From NCBI GenBank assembly GCA_030710605.1, contig CP092869.1:13771295-13835294 (forward strand): a stretch of 64,000 bases of DNA, given 5' to 3'. The notes under the pieces are model-generated. The model was given only the letters and a program-made list of their open reading frames with translations, had not been told where the DNA came from and searched no databases. The translations under genes and the position numbers were made by a program. Shown here one piece after another: positions 31,851 through 43,040 of the stretch. Origin of the DNA: Cordylochernes scorpioides (taxonomy: Eukaryota; Arthropoda; Arachnida; Pseudoscorpiones; Chernetidae). Each line of letters starts with the position of its first letter. The first letter of the stretch is position 1.

Positions 31851-32280
31851 ATTTAAATACATTGACAAGATATTTGGAATGCCTATTTCAACTCTTTTTA
31901 CCTATAGTTTATAAATGCTAAAAAAAAGTCAAATATATAGTTAAATTTTATTATAATAGATGCATATGAATCTATATAAGTATTATAATTGTGAAATGTA
32001 CCTTGCTATAGTTTTAAAAATATTTGAAAAAGTATTTTAATCTCGTGTTTTAAAATTTGAATCCATTGTCAGAATCGTCAGCTAAGTTGTCTATTCTCCA
32101 TGTTAGGAACAATCTCATCTGTAGCTAAGTTTGACTGTCATAGTATTTGCTTCATATTCTTTGATCCAACGGAAGACATACATTTACCTATTATGAAACA
32201 TGTCTTAATAAAGTTGTCTAATATGTAGGCATTTGAGATCAGAAAGAAAAAGAATTATCGAGTATTTGCTAAAAAAACTG
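31851..32280. other. AT-rich spacer
   Basis: Nothing recognised. Confidence 0.4.
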
Positions 32281-33080
32281 ACTATATAATGTTATATACG
32301 ATGAATCAAAGGTTAACTAGCGTTATAAACGGGAAGGTTAAAACAGTTTTTAAAGTTAACGGAACAATGAGGGAATAAATAACCTAAAATATATAGCAAA
32401 GTTCGAGATGATAAGATGAATGAGCTCGCTTAGCTAACGTTATAAACGGTAAGGTTAAAACAGTTTCACTACAATTTTGAAATTAAACTGAACAATTTTG
32501 ATGTAAAAATGAATATAAAATATAAAAACAACGTTACAAGATACAAGAGTTCTAGACAACAACGTTCTAGATGGTAAAATTAGCGAGACTCGCTTAACTA
32601 GCTTTATAAACAGAAACGTAAAACAGTTTTGTAAATAAACGAAACAATGTTGATGTAAATGTGAAACTAAAATATAAAACAACGTTACTATAGAGATATT
32701 CAACGACGTTTGAGATGGTAAAAGGAACTAGACTCGCTTAACTAGCTTTATAAACAGAAACATAAAACAGTTTTGAGAATAAACGAAACAATGTTAATGT
32801 AAATGTGTGTGAAACTAAAATATAAAACAACGTTACAATAGAGATATCCAACAACGTTCGAGATGGTAAAAGGAACGAAGTTCGCTTATCTAGCTTTATA
32901 AACCGAAACGTAAAACAGTTTTGAGAATAAACGAAACAATTTTGATATAAAAGTGAACTCTCTTAAAATATAAAACAACGTTACAATAGATAGACAACAA
33001 CGTTCGAGATGGTAAAAGGAACAAGACTCGCTTAGCTAGCTTTAAATACTGAAACATAGAACAGTTTTGAAAATTAACAG
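32281..33080. repeat. 147-bp AT-rich satellite, about five copies
   Basis: The GAGATGGTAAAAGG block recurs at 32405, 32568, 32712, 32860 and 33005, spaced 163, 144, 148 and 145 bp. Other shared blocks are AGCTTTATAAAC, GTAAAACAGTTTTG and AACAACGTTACAATAGA. A further diverged unit is at 33535-33650. The period is close to nucleosome length. Confidence 0.85.
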
Positions 33081-33174
33081 AATTTACAATACAAAATTAA
33101 AATACAAATTTTACATATCAATTCTGTACATACGAAATTTACGTTTTCACTTTTCTCTTTCTTTATTTTTATAA

Positions 33175-33380
33175 ACACACACACACACACAAAAGCCTTT
33201 ATTAAGACACACTGGTCTTGTAGAGGATTCTCCCCGAGATTACAAGAGAGATAGGCCTGTGAAAGTGGGGAATATACAGAAGAAGAAAAAGAAAGATTAT
33301 GTAAGTATGATATATACATACACATACATATATACAACATAACAACAAAAGCCCCCATTAAGACCCAAAGTCTTATTTTT
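33175..33380 (-). mobile_element. Diverged family C 3' ends (two)
   Basis: CACACACAAAAGCCTTTATT, AAGACACACTGGTCTT at 33178-33217, and AAAGCCCCCATTAAGACC at 33348. Related to family C and to 61065-61350 but without the longer body. Confidence 0.5.
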
Positions 33381-33950
33381 ATAAATACTATATTTTTTCT
33401 CTCGTATGCAAAAATATCTTATTAATACTCATATCGTTCTTTTTTTCTGTTTAGTTATCGTAAAGCCTGTAGAAGGACGTCTGAAAACTTGCTAATAAAG
33501 TTCGTACAAGGTACTCCTCTTCAATCGTCGTATTATTTTGCTAACAGAACAATGTTAATGCAAAAAAAGTGAACCTAAAATATATAACAACGTAACAATA
33601 GTCGCGTCGACCAAACGACCTGTCCCAGTTTAAGATGGTAAAATGAAAGAAGAGGCCCTCTTGAAGAAAACGGTGTCAGCGATAAATATCACCTCAAGAA
33701 CTCGAGGTCTTTTCGTCCAATCAATTGGCGTTGATGGAAGTTTCACCTCTCTCAGTTGACACCGTTCTTGTCTTATTGTTCTTCTACCAGTGACACACTT
33801 CAATGCTTCCATTCTGGGGACAACCGTTTCGTTGCTGTCGAAAATCCCTTAGACCGAAATTTAGCAGAGAGTTCGCTTTACAGCCATTTTAAAATAACGA
33901 CGTCAATTAACTTAATAAAGAACTTTTCAATTATATCATTGATTTCATGT
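33381..33950. other. Spacer with a stray satellite unit
   Basis: 33535-33650 resembles the 147-bp satellite. CCTGTAGAAGGACGTCTGAA near 33468 resembles the hammerhead-like relics seen at 46805 and 52990. No gene. Confidence 0.45.
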
Positions 33951-33984
33951 TAGATACCCATTGTATCGGTTTTGCTCTTCATTG

Positions 33985-34130
33985 GAAAATGGCCGCAGCC
34001 TTGCAGAAAATTGACATGGACCCAGAGCAGCAGCTTTACACACCCAAGATAGAGGACATTGCTGCTGCTGTGATAGAGATGTATGGAGACATTTGAGGCT
34101 CTTCGTTGGACATGACAACAACAATATACC
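33985..34130 (+). pseudogene. LINE 3'-terminal fragment, sense on plus strand
   Basis: Encodes AAALQKIDMDPEQQLYTPKI then EDIAAAVIEMYGDI, matching the C-terminus of the LINE at 2112, and ends GACATGACAACAACAATA, the (CAA)n tail. Confidence 0.8.
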
Positions 34131-34168
34131 CAATCATCTGTATTAAACATAATGTATTAGCAAACCGC

Positions 34169-34358
34169 CTAAATACAAGGTTATCCTAGAAGTTCGTAAA
34201 CACTTACAAAAAATTGAAATACCAATATCATTCGCTGTTATGTATAATGTCTTTGTATTATGTATAAAGTAATTATATTATTATGTATTCGCTGTAAATA
34301 ATATTATTTACCAAATAATAAGAAAAACACGAACTTTTGGGACAACCTTATAAAAGAA
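34169..34358 (+). mobile_element. Mariner-like MITE family L, near full-length
   Basis: Starts ACAAGGTTATCCTAGAAGTT and ends GAACTTTTGGGACAACCTTA, an imperfect 22-bp terminal inverted repeat. The interior has the ATTCGCTGTTATGTATAATG and TGTATTCGCTGTAAATAAT segments. This is the reference for the interrupted copies at 11185, 19700 and 49613. Confidence 0.75.
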
Positions 34359-34399
34359 ATGAAGCTATGTTTTTTCAAATAAATCCAAATTTATAATCA

Positions 34400-34520
34400 G
34401 AATAATTGAATACAATATTAGAGCAGTTTAGTGGATTAAACTGGCGAAACGTCTTGGAGGGTTTAACACTGATGAGTCAGGACTTCCTAATATTTTTCCA
34501 TTGCAGTAAAAACAGTAGAA
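34400..34520 (+). repeat. Structured repeat, copy 3
   Basis: CTGGCGAAACGTCTTGGAGG, ACACTGATGAGTCAGGAC, TTCCTAATATTT, then the shared TTGCAGTAAAAACAGTAGAA end. CTGG pairs with TCAG. Confidence 0.7.
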
Positions 34521-34609
34521 ATTTTTATTTGATTTGAAAAAGAACAATTCTTGCCAACATTTCGTACAAGCATCTGCATGTAACGAAGCCTGAAATTAAC
34601 CCCATGGCA

Positions 34610-34870
34610 TTGAGACAATTCTGGTTTTATGGTAAAATGTATTTATCAGCTCAAGGTCAGGTAGAATTAAGGGGAAAAACATATCTTAATCTTTGTAATT
34701 GAACGTTGCTGATAGCTTTCGACATCTATCGGAATAAATATAAATTCAAGGTTGAACTATTTTTATTCCAGGATATTTACTATAAACATTTCACTTAGTA
34801 AATATTGAAAAACCAAATACGTTTGCGTACTCGTTTCGGACTGTTGGCCCTCGAAAGCGTAAGGTAGGCT
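34610..34870 (-). mobile_element. Hammerhead-bearing repeat, inverted relative of 28411
   Basis: The minus strand shares ATCAGCAACGTTCAAT and TTTATTCCGATAG with 28411-28800 and ends in a degraded hammerhead (34824-34866). Confidence 0.55.
34824..34866 (-). ncRNA. Hammerhead ribozyme relic
   Basis: On the minus strand: CTTTCGA (for CTGANGA), stem II GGGC-CAACA-GTCC identical to that at 28621, then an intact GAAAC. Stem I is reduced. The first core strand is mutated here but intact at 28614, while the second is intact here but mutated there, so the family ancestor probably had both. Confidence 0.55.
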
Positions 34871-35236
34871 GTGTCTCAATGATCAAACAAGATCATAAAG
34901 ACTTTATAAAATCGAGGAAAGTGTATCTTATACCGAAAGTGCGTCAAAATGCAGAAATATGCGGTGAAATGGAATGAATTTTCTACACATTTTAGTGTCA
35001 CACACACAATATCTAAAGGTACGGCATTAAGAAACTGAAAACATCTCGGATCACCTACAAATTTGTCCCAGCCACTTTGCCAGCTAAACACCTCTTTAGA
35101 AAATAGTGAAGATTCCATCTTTGTGCATCACTATTTCCAACTTATAGTTATCGAAAAATCGTTTGACAATGATTGATAATTTAAAAATATGTTTTTTTTT
35201 TTCTGTTTCAAATTTATTTCAGTTCTAATATACATT
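34871..35236. other. Spacer, no gene recognised
   Basis: An 80-codon minus-strand frame (34876-35118) has no recognised features. AACACCTCTTTAGAAAATAGTG near 35089 resembles AACACCTCTTTGGCAAATACTG at 16028, so the hammerhead family may extend this far. Confidence 0.4.
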
Positions 35237-35248
35237 ATTATCATAAAT

Positions 35249-35526
35249 CCAAAGAGACAAAGGTCGCCTCTCCCGTCAAAATAGACGTCAAAACCAGACG
35301 ACATCTATTGACCGTCACCGCAAACTAGCGGCCTCGGATCGGTGACAAAGCCACAACACCAGCTTTGGCAAACTGAAAAGCGTCCACCTAGAGACCATGG
35401 TTTCGGGCTAATGGCCCTCGTCAGCCTAGGGCGGACTTTAATGGCGTCTGGTTTTGACGTCTATTTTGACGGGAGAGGCGACCTTTGTCTCTTTGGATCA
35501 ATATCCTCCCGGCAAAATTTCCATCT
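35249..35526 (-). mobile_element. 278-bp foldback retroelement carrying a hammerhead ribozyme
   Basis: Flanked by a perfect 12-bp duplication ATTATCATAAAT (35237-35248 and 35527-35538). Inside are 54-bp perfectly complementary arms (35247-35300 and 35445-35498, containing TTTTGACGGGAGAGGCGACC) and between them about 144 bp with the ribozyme. Inverted partial pseudo-LTRs plus a type I hammerhead are hallmarks of Penelope-like elements. Here no RT or GIY-YIG sequence remains, so it is a non-autonomous derivative. Perfect arms and duplication suggest a young or gene-converted copy. A diverged relative lies at 16028-16270. Confidence 0.85.
35382..35436 (-). ncRNA. Type I hammerhead ribozyme, apparently intact
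   Basis: Read on the minus strand: stem I outer GTCC/GGAC (35436-35433, 35385-35382), a small internal loop, stem I inner CCTAGG/TCTAGG (35430-35425, 35392-35387, one G-U). Core CTGACGA (35424-35418; position 7 may be any base). Stem II GGGC-CATTA-GCCC (35417-35405). GAAA (35404-35401), stem III A-C/G-T closed by CATG, and cleavage triplet GTC (35395-35393), so cutting is expected between 35393 and 35392. All invariant positions are present. ACCATGGT is self-complementary, allowing a dimeric stem III. It would self-cleave transcripts of the element. Confidence 0.85.
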
Positions 35527-35539
35527 ATTATCATAAATG

Positions 35540-35977
35540 TTATGATTTTCGCATGAACCGTGTTGTGTTCAATTTGACATCTTTTGCGGATAGTAACTTA
35601 ACTTAATGGAAACTTATAAACGCACACAATTATAACAGATTATCTTTCTTTTAAATATATATATAATTTTTTTAAATTTACCGTTCAAAATATTGAAGAA
35701 AAAATGGCCTATTAGGGAAAAAAAGTAAAATTCGTTTGCTTTAGAGCCCTATACTAACGGCCTAGTTTTCTCTATAGCTTGTTCTATTTTCATAATCAAA
35801 AGATAACTTTACAAATACGTTCTAAAAGTTTTTAGAAATAGACAGAGTTTTCTTTCAATAAAACAGTTTATTAAATACGATTACCTTACTTAAGCCAAAA
35901 CATTTTTGTATGGGAAGAAAAAAGTTAAATTATGGCTGCAAAGCAAAGCAACAATTTTATAGTCAGTGGTCAAAAAT
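35540..35977. other. AT-rich spacer
   Basis: No gene or repeat recognised. Confidence 0.4.
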
Positions 35978-36745
35978 AAATATATATGTTATATATAAAA
36001 AATAATGATATTTCTGTTGAATTTGGTTATCCTCTTCTCTTCTCTGAGGATTATGCTATGGCAATACAGTCATGGTTAAAATCTTGAAAGTATAATTATA
36101 TAAATAGTTTTGATCAGTAATTGCTTTAATTGAGCTCATGGGATACTAGACGGGTGACCCGGGCTTCGCCCCGGGATTGACCCGTGTGCATATCTACCCG
36201 AGTGATATATATTTAGATAAGTTTTTTTTATAATTGTTTGTTATGAGCATTATCTATTTGTTTGCATCAGCATAATTTAATATAATCTTTGATAGAGGGC
36301 GCTGTTCGTGAGCTAAGTAGAATAATTTGAATATATAGTTTTTATAATTGATTTATATATTTTTAAAAATAGCCTATCGTCTTCCCCGTATTTTTTACCT
36401 ATGTATGGAAATTTTGGTTTGAATTAGTGAATTACTGCGAATTTGTATACCGGACATACAAACAAACAAACATACAAACAAACAAACATACAAACATTGA
36501 TTTTTATATATATATAGATAGATATATAAAACATAATTTGATAAAAGTACTGCCTGGCTTAAGGCGTAAGAATCAAAAAATGAAAAACTTATTTACATAA
36601 TGTACAAAAGGTTTGAGCCGGCCATCGGGAAACAACAACAATGGGTTTTTATAGGGGAAGCGTGACCTCTGGCGGTCGATTTAACAGAGTTTTTGAATCT
36701 ATGAAATATAATTTTAATTAAAATAATATTCTAATATAACATATA
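35978..36745 (+). repeat. Dispersed repeat family G, copy with Helitron inserted
   Basis: Parallel to 25305-25660 on both sides of the Helitron at 36146-36522; described there. Confidence 0.85.
36146..36522 (-). mobile_element. Non-autonomous Helitron, 377 bp
   Basis: On the minus strand it starts TCTATCTATATATATATAAA and ends CTAG. A GC-rich hairpin (CCCGGGGC-GAA-GCCCGGG with one bulged G, 36158-36175) lies 8 nt before CTAG. Insertion is between A and T without target duplication, and the empty site is preserved in the paralogous repeat at about 25424. Contains a (CAAA)-rich microsatellite (36450-36495). Hairpin, CTAG, 5' TC and A|T target are the diagnostic Helitron features. No Rep/helicase is encoded. 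Confidence 0.9.
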
Positions 36746-38090
36746 TATATATTCAAACAAAAATAAAAATAAAAGAATTAAAATTACAAGGTGAATATAA
36801 CAGTAAGTTTTCAAATGTAAAATTCTTGATCTTGCCTGTTTTCTATTCAATAAAACTAAGTAAATCTAAAATTAAGTTACCTATCTCTTAATCATGTATA
36901 GCCTTTCTCTAAATACGGTCAACAATTAGCTAGATTTGATGGCCAAAGAGTTTATTTTCGTCTAGCCACTTAATGAGGAAAACATCACAAAACCTGTTCT
37001 ATTAAACACAATACCATTTTAAATATAGAATCTCTCTTATCCTATGAACATTAATTATAGCACGCATCTCAGATTAACTCAGAATTTGCCTTTAGGCTTC
37101 TAAGTTGACGTCCCAAATCTTCCATAGGGGACAGACGCTCCTTGTCAAAATGGTGCCAACTTCTTCCTTTTTTCAGCCTTTTGTCTATTCTGTCACGCGC
37201 CATCCTTTTTTTTAAATAAGATTTTTTGACACATTTTTAGAGTTTAATTTACTTCCTACAGTATTTTTTTTTTTTTTTTTGTGAATCAGGAAACACATTT
37301 AACGGTATCAAATTGTCGTTTATTTTTTTTTTTTAATTTTGGATAAACCATTATTCCTTTTGATTTCAAATTGCACATGTGAATTAGGGTCAAAAGACTC
37401 TCTGTTAGAATGAAAGAAATAGGTTTTGTGATTTTTCTTCTTTATAATCTCATATAAAATGGGTTAACGAAAGATATGTAGGTTGTAATCCTTGCTAAAT
37501 TTCAGTATTTTGCCGAACACAACACGCTCTTCTTCATTGATAGATAATTCTACAATGTCAAATCATTCTCTTTATAAATACAAACGCATTCTGACTATCA
37601 AAATATTGAAATTTTTTGTATAGGTCCAAATTAGCCTCTTTCCTTTAAGTATATTCTCAATGTGAATTTCGATATTTTTTGAAAAATTAAATCATTTTAT
37701 ATGACTAATTTTAACTAATAATTTGATGGTAAAGATAGAAGCTGCCTGGCTGGAATTCATAGTTCTTCAAATTAAATTGAGCCTTAGAATAATTTTTAAC
37801 GATCTGCCAAAGGTTTGATTTTTGTTCGCTCCTGACAAGGACAAAAGATTTTTATAATAACGAATAGATTCAAAAAGGATAAGTTTCTTTATTTGAAAAA
37901 TCAATTCGAGCTTTCGGGCGCAAGCTTTTTTTTTTAATCTATTCGTTATTATAATTATTGAAAGGATTATTCGTCTTAAAACAAAAGATTTTTGTTGAAA
38001 CATCGAGACAATATAAAAAGATTTACTGGCCGAAGTATCTTTAATTTGAAGAACTAATAATTTGATAACACACTCCTACACATCTATATT
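36746..38090. other. AT-rich spacer with repeat scraps
   Basis: Homopolymer runs at 37208, 37266 and 37324. 37838-38060 contains diverged pieces of the GAAACGTTGAG and GCAAGCTTTCGGG repeat families. No gene seen. Confidence 0.4.
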
Positions 38091-38094
38091 CCTT

Positions 38095-38405
38095 TTTTTT
38101 TTTTTTTTGCTTATCCCTAGTACACGTGGTACAGGCCATGATTCTCATGGTGGGTAGTTAGCGACTGCTTTTTACTGTAAGCGCACCACATGTCTACACA
38201 TGTGAAAAGCAGTTCGACTTTGCACTTACAAATGTGCCAGAGCCCCGTTTGGTTACTTGCACTCGCTGGTGGGGTTGGACTTTTGCAAGAATCGGGGGCC
38301 ATTGGAGCATTTTTTTTTTAAACAGAAAAAGTGTCCAATGCGAGAATCGAACCCGGGTCGTAGTGGTCGAAAACCAAACGGTTTAACCAGCCTTCCACCG
38401 ACCCC
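38095..38405 (-). mobile_element. tRNA-derived SINE family T, copy 4
   Basis: The T-run at 38093-38109 is the reversed A tail. B box GGGTTCGATTCTC on the minus strand (plus strand GAGAATCGAACCC, 38342-38354). Full-length, close to copy 3. Confidence 0.9.
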
Positions 38406-38810
38406 TTTATCTTTAATAATAAACTTTTAAAAACATTTTGACCATTGTCAAAGCAAAACCAAACAAAAATATCAAAATGAACTAAACAAAGTCGAAGAGT
38501 GGTTTTCTTTCATTGGTTTCTCAACGCCAGTAATAACAAACATTATTTAAAAGAGCTTCTTTTTGTTAGTTTTTTAATCTTAATGATCGAATCTAAAAAA
38601 TATTCGAGAAAAAATAGTTAAAAGTTGCATATCGGTGTTAGTTTATTAATTGATATTCTTAAAATAGTGTCACGTTTGTGAATTTTATAATTAATTATTT
38701 CTTTTTTATTTTCAATGAATTTTGTATATTAATTTAAAATGTCATTTTTTTGTTATCATCATCACATACAATGTAATTTTATATATATTTGATATATGAA
38801 TTGAATATCG

Positions 38811-39957
38811 TGCATTTACAACACAAACCATCTCTCCACTATGGAATAAAACCCCTCTGATCTAGGAATTCCAAGAGCTGTGTATTCACAACACAACCCC
38901 CTCTCCACTATGGAATAAAACCCCTCTGATCTAGGAATTCCAAGAGCTGTGTATTCACAACACAACCCCCCTCTCCACTATGGAATAAAACCCCTCTGAT
39001 CTAGGAATTCCAAGAGCTGTGTATTCACAACACAAACCCCCTCTCTCCACTATGGAATAAAACCCCTCTGATCTAGGAATTCCAAGAGCTGTGTATTCAC
39101 AACACAAACCCTCTCTCCACTATGGAATAAAACCCCTCTGATCTAGGAATTCCAAGAGCTGTGTATTCACAACACAACCCCCCTCTCCACTATGGAACAG
39201 AACCCCTCTGATCTAGGAATTCCAAGAGCTGTGTATTCACAACACAAACCCTCTCTCCACTATGGAATAGAACTCATCTAAGCTAAGAATTCCAAGAGCT
39301 GTGTATTCACAACACAACCCCCCTCTACACTATGGAGTAAAACCCTTCTAAGCTACGAGTCCCAATGGCTGTGCATTCACAACACAAACCATCTCTCACT
39401 ATGAAATAAAACCCCCCTAAGCTACGAGTTCCAATAGCTGTGTATTCACAACACAAACCCTCTCTCCACTATGGAATAGAACTCATCTAAGCTAAGAATT
39501 CCAAGAGCTGTGTATTCACAACACAAACCCTCTCTCCACTATGGAATAAAACCCCTCTAAGCTACGAGTCCCAATGGCTGTGTATTCACAACACAAACCA
39601 TCTCTCACTATGAAATAAAACCCCGCTAAGCTACGAGTTCCAATAGCTGTGCATTTACAACACAAACCCTCTCTCCACTATGGAATAGAACTCCTCTGAT
39701 CTAGGAATTCCAAGAGCTGTGCATTCACAACACAAACCCTCTCTCCACTATGGAATAAAACCCCTCTAAGCTACGAGTCCCAATGGCTGTGCATTCACAA
39801 CACAAACCATCTCTCACTATGAAATAAAACCCCCCCTAAGCTACGAGTTCCAATAGCTGTGCAGTTACAGAACAAACCCTCTCTCCACTATGGAATAGAA
39901 CTCCTCTAAGCTAGGAATTCCAAGAGCTGTGCATTCACAGCACAAACCACTATGGAA
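38811..39957. repeat. 70-bp minisatellite, about 16 copies
   Basis: Unit of 69-71 bp: TATTCACAACACAAACCC, TCTCTCCACTATGGAATAAA, ACCCCTCTGATCTAGGAATT, CCAAGAGCTGTG. Two subtypes alternate, GATCTAGGAATTCCAAGAGC and AAGCTACGAGTCCCAATGGC. The left side is dominated by the first and the right by mixed blocks, pointing to block duplications. Confidence 0.95.
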
Positions 39958-40249
39958 CAAGCTACCAGTTCCAAGAGCCAACCAGGATCCAGGACAGTCA
40001 CCCCTGACACCCTGCCCTACATCAGACCCCACTTTCCCCAGCCTCGCCCCCAGATTTTCCCGTATCATTACGTCCTCGTCCTCCATCAAAGTTGCCTTTC
40101 TCTTCTTTCTCTTTCATTTTTCATATTGAAGACTCGGATTGACTACAAATACTCTCGTTGTGGGCCTTGGGTCTTCTTCATGACGAAGATTGAATAATTA
40201 TGCACTAAGTGCAATTCTAAACCTGCAACCCCAAAACACATTATTGACT

Positions 40250-40359
40250 GTATTGACTCATCCATTGATGAGCTCTACTCTTCCCCGGCAGACACCATCA
40301 ACAAGCTTTACAAGCTTGATACCTTAATATGATTGAGTGAAGATAAGAAAGAAGACGAA
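40250..40359 (+). mobile_element. Retroposon family B, copy 1 (3' part)
   Basis: CTCATCCATTGATGAGCTCT, CCCCGGCAGACACCATCAAC, AAGCTTTACAAGCTTGATAC, then ATATGATTGAGTGAAGATAA and an A/G tail. Matches 50143-50256. The last 40 bp are shared with family A. Confidence 0.75.
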
Positions 40360-40750
40360 TACTGAATTCTGTCATTTACTAACTACATCCCTCATTCCGT
40401 GAAGTGAATGAAGACAGTAAACTGTATAGATTGTTTGCTAACCTGAGACATGTTCTTTCCAGTCAGGCTTGGAATATCTCTTCAATTTCCCAACTGGCAA
40501 GATTGGAACGTGTATGTATAATAACTGCATGCATCAACAGTGATGAAGTGATATATGTAAATAAGTTATTGCAACAGTCATTGTTGCAACATTCACGTTA
40601 TTGTAGAAACTTCAGTCGAGAGATAGTAAGTTATAACGTTGCATGTAGACTATTGATTTCCTGTACTGTGCAAATTCACTGCATTTTTACAAACGAAGCT
40701 GTTTAAATCTATATTATCGCGAAGAAAAATAATCTAATAGACTTCCGAAT
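40360..40750. other. Spacer with an unassigned open frame
   Basis: A 100-codon plus-strand frame (40404-40706) has no family resemblance and AT-rich codons. Not called. Confidence 0.35.
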
Positions 40751-40752
40751 TA

Positions 40753-41030
40753 CACCAATACCTCGCTTTGCGTCGTTTCGTTTTGCGTTTTTTTCGAAGT
40801 TGCGTCGCTGCTTAATTTTTACTGATTTTCACTGTGCGTCGTTAGATTTTCAAAGTTGCGTTGTTTTGGATTCGAGTATTTAATTTTTTTCAATTTTTTT
40901 CCTAAAATATGGCAACACCTTTGTTTTTGATTTCGCCTTCACATATTTTCACTTTGCGTCGTTTCAATTTGCGTCGTGTTTTTTTGGAACGTAACCCCGA
41001 CGCAAAGCGAGGTATGGGTGTACTTTAAAT
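40753..41030. mobile_element. TA-flanked MITE family I, 278 bp
   Basis: Ends CACCAATACCTCGCTTTGCG and CGCAAAGCGAGGTATGGGTG, about 24-bp terminal inverted repeats, flanked by TA (40751-40752 and 41031-41032). GCGTCGTTT motifs recur inside. Pogo/Tigger-like in style; no transposase. Confidence 0.9.
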
Positions 41031-41734
41031 ATTTATTTAATTATTTATATGAAAGATTTAAAATATAAAATAAAAGTTACTATGTACATGAGCCAAATCT
41101 ACCCAGCAGTTAGAGCAAGAGGGGAGAACTGAGTTTTTCTACCTTCCATGTGGCGTCACTGTTTTCCCTGACCTGTCGGTCCAGTCCAGATAAGAAGGAA
41201 TACCAGGAAACTCTGTCCTCCTGACAATATTTACAAAGTTTTACCAAATATCGTTTAGTTGCATTCACTAGCATCACTAAAACAGTACAAGAATCGTGAG
41301 GGCTTAGAAATAAGTATTTTAAGATAATCTAAAAAACTAAAACGTTTAACCTAGCAACAGAGTGCTAATACAAGGTTACAAAATCTTTTTTAAAAAGGCC
41401 AATAAAAAGAACAAAAACATCACAAATTCCCTATCATTTACATCTAGATTTTTCTTTAAGTCTGAAAGGATTTTGGTGAGATAAGGTCACCCACTACAAT
41501 AGTTTATCTCTTTAATTTCACAAATGCCACAACGGCCACATTTCGTCACAATAGCCCTGCTATTAGAATTCTCCTGACCTACTTCACACTCTTGGTTGGT
41601 TGGTTGGCATTGGTCTATTCAATATGGAAATATGGTGTTTACACTGTACATAGGATAACACACACGATTATACTTTAATATACTATATTTATATATTTTT
41701 TAAAAATAGAGCAATCCATAAAAAAATCTTTAAA
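41031..41734. other. Spacer, nothing recognised
   Basis: No gene or repeat recognised. Confidence 0.4.
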
Positions 41735-41840
41735 TAAAAAGGCATATATTAGATCAAAATATAATTTATTCAACCAATATTTCAGTTGGCTGAATGCCAA
41801 CCTTTATCAAGGTATTATAACATTTTAAAGTGTGTTTAAC
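41735..41840. repeat. Dispersed repeat family K, copy 2
   Basis: CCAATATTTCAGTTGGCTGA and CAACCTTTATCAAGGTATTA. See 59886-60138 for the complete palindrome. Confidence 0.75.
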
Positions 41841-41850
41841 TTTAAATTAT

Positions 41851-42056
41851 AGAACAACGTTTAACAAGTTTTACCGCAAATGTTTCATTTTTCCAGAACG
41901 AAAAATCGTAATTTTTAATAATTTTAAGGAGAAATAACGACTATTCCTATCCTTAGGGATGAAGTATGAAAGGATGAATTGTGAAGAGTAATGGTGAACG
42001 GAGTGTCCAGGGATGGGAAAGAAACATTTGCGATAAAACTTGTTAAACATCATTCT
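41851..42056. mobile_element. MITE family F, 206 bp
   Basis: Ends AGAACAACGTTTAACAAGTT and AACTTGTTAAACATCATTCT, extended inward by TTTACCGCAAATGTTTC and its complement, about 36 bp imperfect. Related copies are at 53573, 54049 and 30062. Confidence 0.8.
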
Positions 42057-42440
42057 ATCGCATTTTTTATTCAGAGATAAGCTGTTAGAAGACAGGAATA
42101 TGTCTTCTTCTTTTTGACTATATTCTTAACTCTAATTATCCAAAATTGATTCGTGGCATCTTCAAACCGCTAATAAGATTTTGGCTAAAAAAAAAGCCTA
42201 TTCAATGCTAATGTGTTTGAAAGATAATTTTTGACTTGAATTTCAAAGTAGCTATTTCTTTCCTTTATAAAATAACAATTGAATATAATGCTGTTATAAA
42301 TGATATATCATTATAATCTTATTTTTATACTTTTTCTTCGTTGTTGCTAGGAGTGATCGTGAATGATTTCAAAATATGTAAATATGTATGTAAATCTTTG
42401 AGAGGTCTTCTTTAGAAAATATAAAAGTAATTTATAAATA

Positions 42441-42722
42441 CACCTATCCCCCGATTTACACGGTAGATACGTTCCTGAGAAAAACGTGTAAATCGAAAAT
42501 TATTATTATTTTTTTTAATTAGAAATACAGACACAGTGTGCGTGTGCAGCAAGTCAGCACATAAGCTCGGGATTCCTCGTGAGATGTGTACACAAGGCAT
42601 GTGTTCAATCACAGTAGCATTTAGTATAGTGCGATAAAAACAACAACAACAAAAATTATTTGGAAAACCGTGTAAAAGCGAAAACCTGTAAAACAAGTAC
42701 CGTGTAAATCGGGGGATAGGTG
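42441..42722 (+). mobile_element. TA-flanked MITE family H, copy 2
   Basis: CACCTATCCCCCGATTTACA at the left and GTAAATCGGGGGATAGGTG at the right, TA at both edges. 282 bp, matching 29058-29337 in reverse. Confidence 0.9.
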
Positions 42723-42771
42723 TAGTCTCTTTTTTGAATAAAAAGGCATATAACGACAGTGATAATCTTCT

Positions 42772-43040
42772 CGGTATTGTTTATGCGATAAAACAGAATA
42801 AAAGAAGAAAATTGCACCGTTATAATTGTCTATTAAAGATACTTTTCTTCTTTTATTCTGTTTTATCGCATAAAAAGGCATATATTGGATCAAAATATCA
42901 TTTATTTTTACCAATATTTCATTTACCTGAACGCCAACTTTTATCAAGGTATTATAACATTTTAAAATAACGTTCAGCCAACTGAAATATTGGTAAAAAT
43001 AAATGATATTTTGATTCAATATATGCCTTTTTAATTAAAG
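42772..43040. repeat. Two adjoining foldbacks, the second of family K
   Basis: 42778-42866: TATGCGATAAAACAGAATAA pairs with TTATTCTGTTTTATCGCATA. 42876-43040: AAGGCATATATTGGATCAAA ... TTTGATTCAATATATGCCTT, with family K centre. The unusual chaining suggests serial inverted duplication. Confidence 0.75.
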
